This document shows, piece after piece, positions 1 through 6,901 of a stretch of DNA of 12,732 nucleotides. Location: the NCBI RefSeq assembly GCF_937949835.1, contig NZ_CALEDC010000347.1, positions 1 through 12,732 of the forward strand, read 5' to 3'. Under the pieces are notes generated by a model. The model was not told the origin of the DNA. It was given only the letters and a program-made list of their open reading frames with translations, and did no database searches. This stretch comes from an uncultured Campylobacter sp. (GTDB lineage Bacteria; Campylobacterota; Campylobacteria; Campylobacterales; Campylobacteraceae). Each line of letters opens with the position of its first letter. Position 1 is the first letter of the stretch. The translations under genes were made by a program, and so were the position numbers.

Positions 1-593
1 AGGGGCTTAGTCGCGATGGTTTTGCAGACGCGGCGGGCGAAAATTTTAAAATTTATCCGCGTTCGCAGAGCGAAATTTCAAACCTGCAAGTCCAAAAAAC
101 CGCCGCACAGGCTTTAAATTTAAAAGACGCTATGAGCGAAAGCCGCGAGAGCGAAAATTTTAAAATTCCTGCAGTTTTTGACATCGCGTTTCTTACTATG
201 AGCCCCGCGCTAAAAAGCACGGAGGATTTTGAGGCGTTTTTAGCTTTGGGCGAGCGCAAAATTTATCTAAACTGGGCGAGCGAGCGCAATTCATCAATGC
301 TTGCGCCGCTGTTTGAGCGCTTCGGCACAGGAGCTAAAAGACTTGCTACCGCCGCCGAAAAGTTTGAGGCGCTGCTCGGGGCGCGCGACATCAAATTTAA
401 AAGCGAAATTTTAACCGAGAGGCGCGAGCAAAAACGCAGCCTACAAGAAGCGGTGCAAAACGCCGCGTGGCACCTGCATATGGACGGCGCGGAGGCTAGC
501 GAGCGCGAGATTGAGGAGATTTTGAAAAAGCGGGCTAAAGGCGGGATGATAAGCGATGAGATCGAAGCGAGCTTTAAGCTGTTTTATATTTAG
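1..593 (+). CDS. Unrecognised protein, 3' part only; C-terminal segment weakly resembles VbhA-type antitoxin domains
   Basis: The reading frame is open from base 3 to the TAG at 591-593, so the gene begins outside the window and about 197 C-terminal residues are visible. An internal ATG at 132 is probably not the start, because the frame stays open upstream with similar codon use. No catalytic motif, signal peptide or membrane segment is visible. The last 60 or so residues are charged and helical. They run from an arginine/lysine-rich stretch through 'HLHMDG', an acidic helix and 'KGGMISDEIE', a layout that recalls the small VbhA antitoxin domain of Fic systems (helix, EG turn, helix, GEIS-like turn). 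The inhibitory (S/T)xxxE(G/N) motif would read HxxxDG, so it is degenerate and this assignment is speculative. The peptide ENFKI occurs twice, each time encoded by the AAAATTTTAAAATT repeat. The 3' end overlaps the next gene by 38 nt. Confidence 0.75.
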   Translation, partial: GLSRDGFADAAGENFKIYPRSQSEISNLQVQKTAAQALNLKDAMSESRESENFKIPAVFDIAFLTMSPALKSTEDFEAFLALGERKIYLNWASERNSSMLAPLFERFGTGAKRLATAAEKFEALLGARDIKFKSEILTERREQKRSLQEAVQNAAWHLHMDGAEASEREIEEILKKRAKGGMISDEIEASFKLFYI

Positions 594-1428
594 CCTGGCG
601 CCGCTTTTGGGGCTTTGCGGCAATCTTTTTACGCCGCTTGAGATGCCTAAATATGACCCGCAAAAGGCGCGGCTGGGCGCAAAAATTTTTACCGACGTAA
701 GATTTAGCCGCAAAGGCCGCTCCTGCGAGAGTTGCCACAACTTCTATCTAAACGACTCAGGCGCTTCGGTGCGCGATGGACGCGTGCCTACGCTAATAAA
801 TTCTTATTACTTTGATCGCTACTTGGGCGATTATAATTTCGCGGGCTTTGAAGCGCGGATTGCGGCGTCGGTTTTTAGCGAGAATGAACTGGACGCGAGC
901 GAAGATAGAATTTTAGAGCTCATCAGGAAGAATTTAGCCTACAAGCAGGCTTTTGAAAGTGCTTACGGCGAGGCAAATACGGCGAACTTCATTGATGCGC
1001 TAAAGGAATTTTTAAAATCCAAAACGGCGATAAATTCCAAATTTGACCGATTTTTGCGCGGCGAGGTTAAGCTAAATGATGCCGAATATAACGGATATGT
1101 GCTTTTTGTGCGGCTGTGTTCGGCATGTCACAACGGCGTTAGCCTAGGCACCGGCAGCTTTACTAAAATTCGTCCAAGCACGGAAGAGGAGGATGCGCCT
1201 AGGCATAGGCTCACTTCTGATGGATTTGAGTTGCGCCGCGTGCCTAGCTTGCGCAATATCACGCAAACCGCGCCTTACGTAAACGGGCAGACGGATTTGC
1301 GTCTTGCGGTGCGGCAGATCGCAAAGGATCTGCTAAAATACGATCTTAGCGATGGGGAGCTTGATGCTTTGATGAGCTTTTTAGCCACACTTAAGGGCGA
1401 GATGACGGAGGCGCAGGATGAAAGATAA
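556..1428 (+). CDS. Exported di-haem cytochrome c peroxidase / MauG-family protein, divergent
   Basis: A 290-residue protein with a basic start and hydrophobic core (residues 3-22), read as a Sec signal peptide, so the mature protein should be periplasmic. Two c-type haem sites are visible: CESCH (57-61) and CSACH (188-192). Around them is the family framework: 'GAKIFTDVRFS' before haem 1, 'VPTLIN', and 'RRVPSLRNITQTAPY' (about 227-241) after haem 2. Family members reduce H2O2 to water with electrons from cytochrome c, or, like MauG, oxidise protein partners. The protein is shorter than typical bacterial CCPs (roughly 320-350 residues). It lacks the FHDG sequence after TAPY (here VNGQ) and has no Met between residues 30 and 273 to serve as the usual axial ligand of the second haem. 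Classical peroxidase activity is therefore uncertain. An in-frame TAA at 550-552 makes ATG 556 the first possible start. It overlaps both neighbours, suggesting co-translation with the downstream EAL protein. Confidence 0.9.
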   Translation: MRSKRALSCFIFSLAPLLGLCGNLFTPLEMPKYDPQKARLGAKIFTDVRFSRKGRSCESCHNFYLNDSGASVRDGRVPTLINSYYFDRYLGDYNFAGFEARIAASVFSENELDASEDRILELIRKNLAYKQAFESAYGEANTANFIDALKEFLKSKTAINSKFDRFLRGEVKLNDAEYNGYVLFVRLCSACHNGVSLGTGSFTKIRPSTEEEDAPRHRLTSDGFELRRVPSLRNITQTAPYVNGQTDLRLAVRQIAKDLLKYDLSDGELDALMSFLATLKGEMTEAQDER

Positions 1429-3838
1429 GATAATGTGGGCTTTGATGGTGGGGATTATGATATTAGGCATAATCATCGCCGGGAATTATTTCTCGTCGCT
1501 AAGAGATGTAGCGAGATTTAGCACGATTTCGCGCGAGCTAGCTTTGATCGATAATGCCGACAATCGCCTAAATATATTATTTGATGCAAAGATCGCAAGA
1601 AGGGACTTTTCGATCGCAAATGCCGATATGCGCGGCATCTATCAGGTGCTACAAGCTCTGCAAAAAGACAAAATCATTGATAAAATCGGACTTAGCAGCG
1701 ATGTGCGCGCGATCGGAAGCGCTTTTAGCGATAAAATTTCACTTTTGGACGAGCTTGGGGCTTTAAATTCGCAGAATTTAATCCTTTTTCAAAGTCTGCA
1801 GCAAAAATTTTTATCCAGTGGCGCAAATGCGCAAAGAGCAAATCTCTACTCTCAAATTTTAGGGCTTAACTATAAAAATCGCTCCGAGATCTCCGCTTTA
1901 AAAAGTGCGCTAGAAAGCGCAGATGCGTCAAGCCCCGACGAAGCTGCGTTTATAGGAATCGCGCGACAAATTTTAAGGAATTTCGAGCGGCAAAATATCA
2001 TCGTAAGCGATAATCTCTCGTTGCTAAATGAGCGCTTCGCAAGCCTGCGCGAGCGATTTTCTTACGCTAGCGAGGAATTTTACGGCTCGTTTATGCAAAT
2101 GACGATGCTTTACACGGCGGTGTTTTTGTCGTTTTTACTGCTTACTTACATCATAAATTCCGATGCTTTGCGTAGCAAACGCGCCCTCGCGCCCTATCGC
2201 GCGCTATGTGAGCAAGCAGGCGAAGCGATAGTTTTAGCAGATCAGAGCTTTAAAATTTTATACGCTAATAAAAGCGCGCTTAGCTTAAGCGGCTACGAAC
2301 AAAGCGAGCTGCAAGAGAGCGATCTTGGAGTTTTGATGCCCAAAGATAAAGGGACCGAACTTCCTGCGATGGTAAATAAAAGCGCCAAAGATACGCGCCT
2401 GCTTCGTAAAAACGGCGAACTAGCCGATGTGAGCCTAAGGCTAGCAAATATCGCCGCTGCATCCAAGCCGCCGCTATATGCGCTTTACGCGCATGATATC
2501 GGCGAGCGCGAGATTATGAAACTAGCTCTTGCGAGCGCAAAGGAGAGCTTAAACAATCAAGTCTATATCGATCATCTTACGGGCCAGGGCAACGAAGCGG
2601 CGCTATATGAGCTAATAAACGCCGAAAAAACGGGCGTAGCGATCTACATCACTATCGTAAATTTTGCAAATTTACGGCTTTTTTACAAGGCGGAGACGAC
2701 GAACGAAATTCTTCGCTCCTTTGCGCGCACGCTTGCGATGTGTATCGAATCGCACGAGATCAAAGCCAGTATCTTTCGCATCCAATCGGATGAGTTTTGC
2801 CTATTTTACGAGGGACTAAATGTCGCGCGCGACGTGGAGATCATAAATAAATACTTCACCGACAAGGTTTTTAATCTCCATATCACCGAGGGCTTTGCCT
2901 CCGCGCCTTTAAATATCACGATGGGCGTGAGCGAGCGTGCAGACGTAGCGGGCGGCGCAAATAGGGTCTTTCAGGCGGTTATGGCGATGTATGAGGCGCA
3001 GAGCAAAAACGAGCATGTGGGCTTTTATTCGCGCCCAAATGCGATTGAGGAAAAATATCTTCAAAATCAGATTATGATCAACACCATTCAAAATGCGATC
3101 AAGAAAAATCAAGTCTTTGTGCTTGTTCAGCCCATATTTGATATCACCCACCGCGATCCTAGCGGTAACACATACGGCACCGAGGGCGGTGATTATGTCC
3201 CGTTAGTATATGAAATTCTAATCCGCCTAATCGACCGCTCAGGTAAGACGCGCTGCCCGGGTGAGTTTATCGACATCGCAAAGCAAACCTCGCTCTACAT
3301 CCCGCTAACTCAGGTCGTAATAAACGAAGCCTTTCGCTTGCTAGACCGCTTCGCAGGGACTTGCTTTAGCATAAATCTTTCATATTTTGACATCGCAAAC
3401 GAAGGTATCAAGGAGCTTTTAGAGCGCAAGCTCGCATCCAGTCCAAACGCTTCAAATCTATTCATTGAAATTTTAGAAAGCGAGGAATTTGACGATTACG
3501 AGAGCCTACGCAGCTTCATCGCCGTAGCCAAAAACTACGGCTGCAAGGTCGCGATAGACGATTTTGGCAGCGGATACTCCAACTACTATAGAATTTTAAC
3601 GCTTGATGTGGATTACATAAAGATCGACGGAGCGCTCATCAAAAACATCGCAAACGACAAAAACTCGCGCGCTATCGTCGAAACTATCGCTAACTTCGCG
3701 CGCAAGCAGGGCTACGAGCTCATCGCCGAATACGTAGAAAACCACGAAATTTCAATCATCTTAGAAGAGATGGGGATTAAATATATGCAAGGCTACTTCT
3801 ACAGCAAGCCGATGGAGCCTTCGAGGATAAAATTCTAA
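1418..3838 (+). CDS. Membrane c-di-GMP protein: periplasmic sensor - PAS - degenerate GGDEF - EAL phosphodiesterase
   Basis: An 806-residue inner-membrane signalling protein. TM1 is at about 7-22 and TM2 at about 230-247. Between them lie about 205 helical, probably periplasmic residues with an N-terminal 'LIDNADNRLN' element reminiscent of DAHL-type helical sensor domains (tentative). A PAS domain follows at about 255-365. A GGDEF-like domain (about 380-540) starts with 'DHLTGQGN', but its signature reads QSDEF (456-460), so diguanylate cyclase activity is unlikely. The EAL domain (about 548-800) has EIL in place of EAL (E599) and keeps the catalytic set N653, E684, D714-D715, K735, E771 and Q791, so c-di-GMP hydrolysis is expected. 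There are 28 residues from Q571 to E599 where the family usually has about 14, an insertion rich in Gly, Asp and Thr. The start has GGAG at 1407-1410, seven bases upstream, inside the preceding cytochrome gene, and the two genes overlap by 11 nt. The ligand is unknown; a redox cue linked to the cytochrome is an inference. Confidence 0.93.
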   Translation: MKDKIMWALMVGIMILGIIIAGNYFSSLRDVARFSTISRELALIDNADNRLNILFDAKIARRDFSIANADMRGIYQVLQALQKDKIIDKIGLSSDVRAIGSAFSDKISLLDELGALNSQNLILFQSLQQKFLSSGANAQRANLYSQILGLNYKNRSEISALKSALESADASSPDEAAFIGIARQILRNFERQNIIVSDNLSLLNERFASLRERFSYASEEFYGSFMQMTMLYTAVFLSFLLLTYIINSDALRSKRALAPYRALCEQAGEAIVLADQSFKILYANKSALSLSGYEQSELQESDLGVLMPKDKGTELPAMVNKSAKDTRLLRKNGELADVSLRLANIAAASKPPLYALYAHDIGEREIMKLALASAKESLNNQVYIDHLTGQGNEAALYELINAEKTGVAIYITIVNFANLRLFYKAETTNEILRSFARTLAMCIESHEIKASIFRIQSDEFCLFYEGLNVARDVEIINKYFTDKVFNLHITEGFASAPLNITMGVSERADVAGGANRVFQAVMAMYEAQSKNEHVGFYSRPNAIEEKYLQNQIMINTIQNAIKKNQVFVLVQPIFDITHRDPSGNTYGTEGGDYVPLVYEILIRLIDRSGKTRCPGEFIDIAKQTSLYIPLTQVVINEAFRLLDRFAGTCFSINLSYFDIANEGIKELLERKLASSPNASNLFIEILESEEFDDYESLRSFIAVAKNYGCKVAIDDFGSGYSNYYRILTLDVDYIKIDGALIKNIANDKNSRAIVETIANFARKQGYELIAEYVENHEISIILEEMGIKYMQGYFYSKPMEPSRIKF

Positions 3839-4432
3839 TCTCATCTAGCTACGGCTTTATAGCCCGCCTCTTTAAATTTATAGCCCAAAGATCGCCTTCG
3901 TAAAGTAAGAAATTCTGATTTAGCAAGCCGCCGCTTTAATTTATACGGAATTCATCTTGGCAAATACTGCGCGAAATTTATTGCGAACTTATGGTGCGCC
4001 TTATAGCTAAATTGCCAAAAAAGCTTGCGCATGGCAAATGAAGTGGAGCCAAATTTAAAATTAAATAGCGGATTTATGGATAAAATTTTGCGAAGTTCAA
4101 AATTTTAAAATTCCAAGCCGTAGAATTTTAAAATTTGAAATGCGCGAGCTGCAAATTTAGGGCTAAATTTTAAAATTTCGTAGCGATAAAATTTTAAATT
4201 CCGTGCCTTAAACCCGCCTGCAAATTTTAAAATTTTATGGCGCAAATTTCGATCCATTCATTTTATAAACATTTCGCGCGAGCTTTACAAAATAAAAATT
4301 TTAACGAGCTTTGCTCTAAGTAGCGATAGAGCTTTCAAATGCAGGCGAAATTTTTAAGTGTAAACTTTCTTGCTTTCAGCGAGAATGAGCTTAAATTTTA
4401 GGCTTTAGCGCATTAGCTCAAGCAAATTCGCT
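3839..4432. other. Gene-free spacer (594 nt) rich in AAATTTTAAAATTT palindromes
   Basis: This stretch lies between the end of the plus-strand EAL gene and the end of the minus-strand CoA-transferase gene, so the two genes converge here. No open frame with a ribosome binding site and no tRNA-like structure was seen. It contains many AAATTT words and a cluster of the 12-bp palindrome AATTTTAAAATT. Just after the EAL gene a short GGCT-ttat-AGCC hairpin is visible near 3854-3865, but its stem is only 4 bp and it is not followed by a T-run, so it is at best a weak terminator. Confidence 0.7.
4101..4236. repeat. Cluster of AATTTTAAAATT palindromes
   Basis: Exact AATTTTAAAATT copies lie at 4101-4112, 4124-4135, 4166-4177 and 4223-4234. 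Two of them are extended to AAATTTTAAAATTT (4165-4178 and 4222-4235), and a near copy is at 4188-4200. Other exact copies in the window are at 42-53, 156-167 and 10243-10254. The word is its own reverse complement, so it reads the same on both strands. It may be a genome-wide short repeat or a binding site for an AT-preferring nucleoid protein; the sequence alone does not decide. Confidence 0.85.
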
Positions 4433-4440
4433 CTAAGCCT
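4400..4440 (-). terminator. Hairpin overlapping the CoA-transferase stop codon, possible terminator
   Basis: On the minus strand AGGCTT (4440-4435) pairs with AAGCCT (4405-4400), and AGCG (4432-4429) pairs with CGCT (4410-4407), separated by a small asymmetric internal loop. The apical loop is about 18 nt. The stop codon at 4435-4433 lies at the base of the stem. On the minus strand the stem is followed by AAAATTT rather than a clean T-run, so factor-independent termination is uncertain; the hairpin may instead protect the 3' end. Confidence 0.4.
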
Positions 4441-5941
4441 TCATACTCCCCGTATCCTTAAATCTTTGATGCCACGACAGCGCCTCACTTAAGATGTGTG
4501 GAGTATGCCCCGCACAGGGCTGCGCACATGCCCGCTCGAAATAATCTCTCAGCGCGTCTTGGTAAGTGGGATGCGCGATGCTTATCATCGCGCGAGCACG
4601 CTCACGAGGGCATTTACCGCGCAGATCGGCGATGCCGTATTCGGTGATGATGACTTGAGTGTCGTGCTCGGTATGATCGACGTGGCTCACGAAGGGCACG
4701 ATAGCGCTGATCGCGCCGCCTTTAGCGAGTGACGGGCTCAAAAATAGCGACAAATATCCGTTGCGAGCGAAGTCGCCGCTACCGCCGATACCGTTTTTCA
4801 TCTGCGAACCCATGACGTTAGTGGAGTTTACATTGCCGTAGATGTCTGCCTCTAGCATGCCATTCATCGACACGACGCCGAGCTTTCTGATAAGCGCTGG
4901 CGAGTTGGAGACGTCTTGTGAACGCAGTATGATGTGCTTGCGGTAGAAATCGATGTTTTTTTGAAATTCCTCGACACCTGCGGGGCTAAGCGATAGCGCT
5001 GTGGCACTTGCAGTGCCTACGACGCCTCTTTTGATGAGATCTAGCATGCCGTCTTGAATCACCTCGGAGTAGCATTGCAGCCCTTGGTAGCCAGCATTTT
5101 GTAGCGAGCTAAGCACGGCGTTAGCGACGTTGCCGATGCCCGATTGTAGCGGCAGTAGCTTCTTTGCGGGAAGTCTGCCGCAAGCTTCCTCGTTTTTTAA
5201 GAATTTTACGACATTGCGCCCGATCGCACTTGAAATTTCATCCACGGCGGTAAAATTATTGACGCGATCATGCGTCCTAGCCTCTATGACAGCGACTACT
5301 TTGGCAGGATCTACATGCATGTAAGGGCTGCCTACACGATCGCCTACGTGCTTGATCGGCAGATCCTCAGCATACGGCGGCAGGCGTAGATCTGTGACAT
5401 CGTGAATACCCTCCAGCTCAAGCGGCTGATAGTAATTCACTTCTAAAATCACGCGATCGGCGATATCGAGCCAGGCTTGGTTGTTGCCTAGCGATGTGGA
5501 CGGCACGAGCTCGCCGCTTTCTTTAATCGCCACTACTTCGATCACAGCAAAGTTTAGATGCGGAAAAAAGCCCGCCTTAAGCTGCGCGGCAAGGCTTGAT
5601 AGATGCACGTCCGCGTATCGCACGGCGCCACTATTTATCGCACGGCGCATATCGGCATCCGTAAAAAACGGCGCGCGAAAGCTCACGGCACCTGCTTTTG
5701 CCAAAACTCCGTCTAAAAGCGGATCGGTCGATGCGCCTGTAAAAATTTCGATTTGATAGGGCTCGCCTTTTTCGTGCAGTGCTGTCGCTCGTTGTGCCAG
5801 AGCTTGTGGTAGCGCTAGCGCGCAGCCCGCCCCAACAAAGCCGCTAAAGCCCACCGATGCGCCATTTGGGATCAGTTCGCAGGCTTTCTCGGCGCTCATA
5901 ATTTTTGATTTTAGATATTTGTTTTGCACGCGTGAGTTCAT
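4433..5941 (-). CDS. Acetyl-CoA hydrolase/transferase family: succinyl-CoA:acetate CoA-transferase type
   Basis: A 502-residue cytoplasmic class I CoA-transferase, the usual length for this family (AarC / YgfH-like, about 500 residues). It would move CoA between acetate and succinyl-CoA, linking acetate overflow or uptake to the TCA cycle. Visible landmarks are 'GFSGFVGAG' near residue 31, 'GNNQAWLDI' (152-160), the catalytic glutamate in 'YSEVIQDGM' (E293, matching the AarC active-site Glu), 'MNGMLEADIYGNVNS' (359-373) and the glycine-rich 'GIGGSGDFARN' (384-394). No frameshift or missing key residue is seen. The ATG at 5941 is preceded by AGGA on the minus strand at good spacing, which favours it over the Met at residue 15. 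The gene stands alone, with its own promoter upstream and a hairpin at its stop codon. Acetyl-CoA hydrolase, or transfer to another short-chain acid, cannot be excluded from sequence. Confidence 0.92.
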   Translation of the reverse strand: MNSRVQNKYLKSKIMSAEKACELIPNGASVGFSGFVGAGCALALPQALAQRATALHEKGEPYQIEIFTGASTDPLLDGVLAKAGAVSFRAPFFTDADMRRAINSGAVRYADVHLSSLAAQLKAGFFPHLNFAVIEVVAIKESGELVPSTSLGNNQAWLDIADRVILEVNYYQPLELEGIHDVTDLRLPPYAEDLPIKHVGDRVGSPYMHVDPAKVVAVIEARTHDRVNNFTAVDEISSAIGRNVVKFLKNEEACGRLPAKKLLPLQSGIGNVANAVLSSLQNAGYQGLQCYSEVIQDGMLDLIKRGVVGTASATALSLSPAGVEEFQKNIDFYRKHIILRSQDVSNSPALIRKLGVVSMNGMLEADIYGNVNSTNVMGSQMKNGIGGSGDFARNGYLSLFLSPSLAKGGAISAIVPFVSHVDHTEHDTQVIITEYGIADLRGKCPRERARAMISIAHPTYQDALRDYFERACAQPCAGHTPHILSEALSWHQRFKDTGSMKA

Positions 5942-5969
5942 TTTCCGTCCTAGCCGTGATTTGGGCGAA

Positions 5970-5975
5970 ATTATA
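5970..5975 (-). promoter_or_regulatory. -10 box of the CoA-transferase promoter
   Basis: The minus strand reads TATAAT at 5975-5970, a perfect match to the housekeeping -10 box. It lies in an AT-rich tract about 29 bases before the ATG at 5941 and would give a leader of about 20 nt that includes the AGGA ribosome binding site. No clear -35 box is seen, which is normal for sigma-70 promoters in Campylobacter. Confidence 0.65.
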
Positions 5976-6071
5976 ATATTTTTGCGCTAAATTTCAAAAT
6001 CTAAATTTCGTGCGCGAGCTAGGCTATAGAGCAAAATATGAGGCGCGATCGGTTGGGATACGTCGCCAAAC

Positions 6072-6091
6072 GCCTCCGATCAGGCTTTTTT
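6072..6091 (+). terminator. Short hairpin followed by six T: possible weak terminator
   Basis: GCCT (6072-6075) and AGGC (6082-6085) can form a 4-bp stem with a 6-nt loop, followed immediately by TTTTTT (6086-6091). The stem is short. No plus-strand gene ends nearby, so it would make sense only for an unrecognised transcript or as a relic. Confidence 0.25.
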
Positions 6092-6281
6092 GCTTCGGCG
6101 GTTTGAAATACGCGCTTGCGCGAGCGCTCGGTAAATAGGGTTTTAAGCGTGATTGGAGCTTGGCTTGATAGTCTCGCTGCGATACTGCAAATACTTATTG
6201 CGCACCCAATCTTGTGGAATTTAGGCGCAAAATTTACGCATAATTCGTGGGCCGCGATATTTAAATTTAAGCTTCTTTTTG

Positions 6282-6516
6282 CAATTTAATCGCTCGCCAC
6301 ACTCGAATTTAAATCCCCGCCTTGTAATTTTAAAATAGATATTTTGAAATTTATCGCTCGTGGCGTTCAAATTCCGCGTCTAGCGAGCCTTGAACTCATA
6401 TTTGAAATTACATCGCTTGTGGTGCACGCATTTGCCCACTGCACCTATATTTTAATCCGCATTAATTGAAATTCTTACCGCTTAAACTTCTCGCTGTCCG
6501 AAATTCTCGCCGCTGC
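6282..6516. repeat. Degenerate repeat units (GAAATT + CGCTYG-type word), about 60-nt spacing
   Basis: Similar units begin at 6282 (CAATTTAATCGCTCG), 6346 (GAAATTTATCGCTCGTGGCG), 6404 (GAAATTACATCGCTTGTGG), 6468 (GAAATTCTTACCGCTTA) and 6500 (GAAATTCTCGCCGCT). Spacings are 64, 58, 64 and 32 nt. A further relative, AAATTTATCGCTTGCGGC, occurs at 10215-10232. The copies are too diverged to be a classical tandem or CRISPR array. Confidence 0.4.
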
Positions 6517-6901
6517 ACACAAGACGGCAGTTTAAAATTCAAATTTCGCGCTTTTTTGGGAGCGGCTCGACGTAGATACGCAAAATTTTGATAAATTTTA
6601 CGCTCTCGAAATTCTAAAAATTATATCGTCACGACTAAATTGCAGATTTTGTTTAAATTCTAGTTCTTAAAATTGTAGCTCCAGCCGTTACACGAAATTT
6701 TAATTCAAAGAGCCTTGCCGCGTAAATTCTAATCTCTACTGAGCCCAAAAATTGACGCCGCTTACGACGCAAATTTAAACGCGTTTTAGAATTTAAAATT
6801 TAGTCCGCCTTGTTACCATTTTCGGTCGAGCTTTATAAAATTTCGGCAAATTTTATACTTGCAAAATTTTAAACTCTATCGCCGCAAAATAGGGCAAAAT
6901 T

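Larger units (their letters stand above)
5976..6901. other. Long gene-free region of mixed AT-rich and GC-rich words
   Basis: About 930 nt without a credible gene on either strand, between the promoter of the CoA-transferase and the stop of the first Hcp-like gene. I see no tRNA, rRNA or recoverable pseudogene. It contains a short hairpin with a T-run (6072-6091), a GC-rich hairpin (6112-6127) that includes the perfect palindrome CGAGCGCTCG (6121-6130), and loosely repeated units beginning GAAATT or CAATTT followed by a CGCT-type GC-rich word (6282-6516). Its function, if any, is unknown. Confidence 0.6.

Noticed and set aside
132..593. ATG at 132 as the true start of the first gene
   Set aside because: The same frame is open to the left edge of the window and no convincing ribosome binding site precedes 132.
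441..740. Minus-strand open frame of 99 codons across the junction of the first two genes
   Set aside because: It lies opposite two plus-strand genes, one with clear haem motifs; it has no recognisable domain and is a shadow frame.
6282..6516. Possible CRISPR array from roughly 60-nt spaced units
   Set aside because: The units are short, poorly conserved and unevenly spaced, and no cas gene is present.
5976..6901. tRNA or other structured RNA gene in the long spacer
   Set aside because: No cloverleaf, GGTTCGA-type T-loop or CCA-adjacent acceptor pairing could be found by eye.
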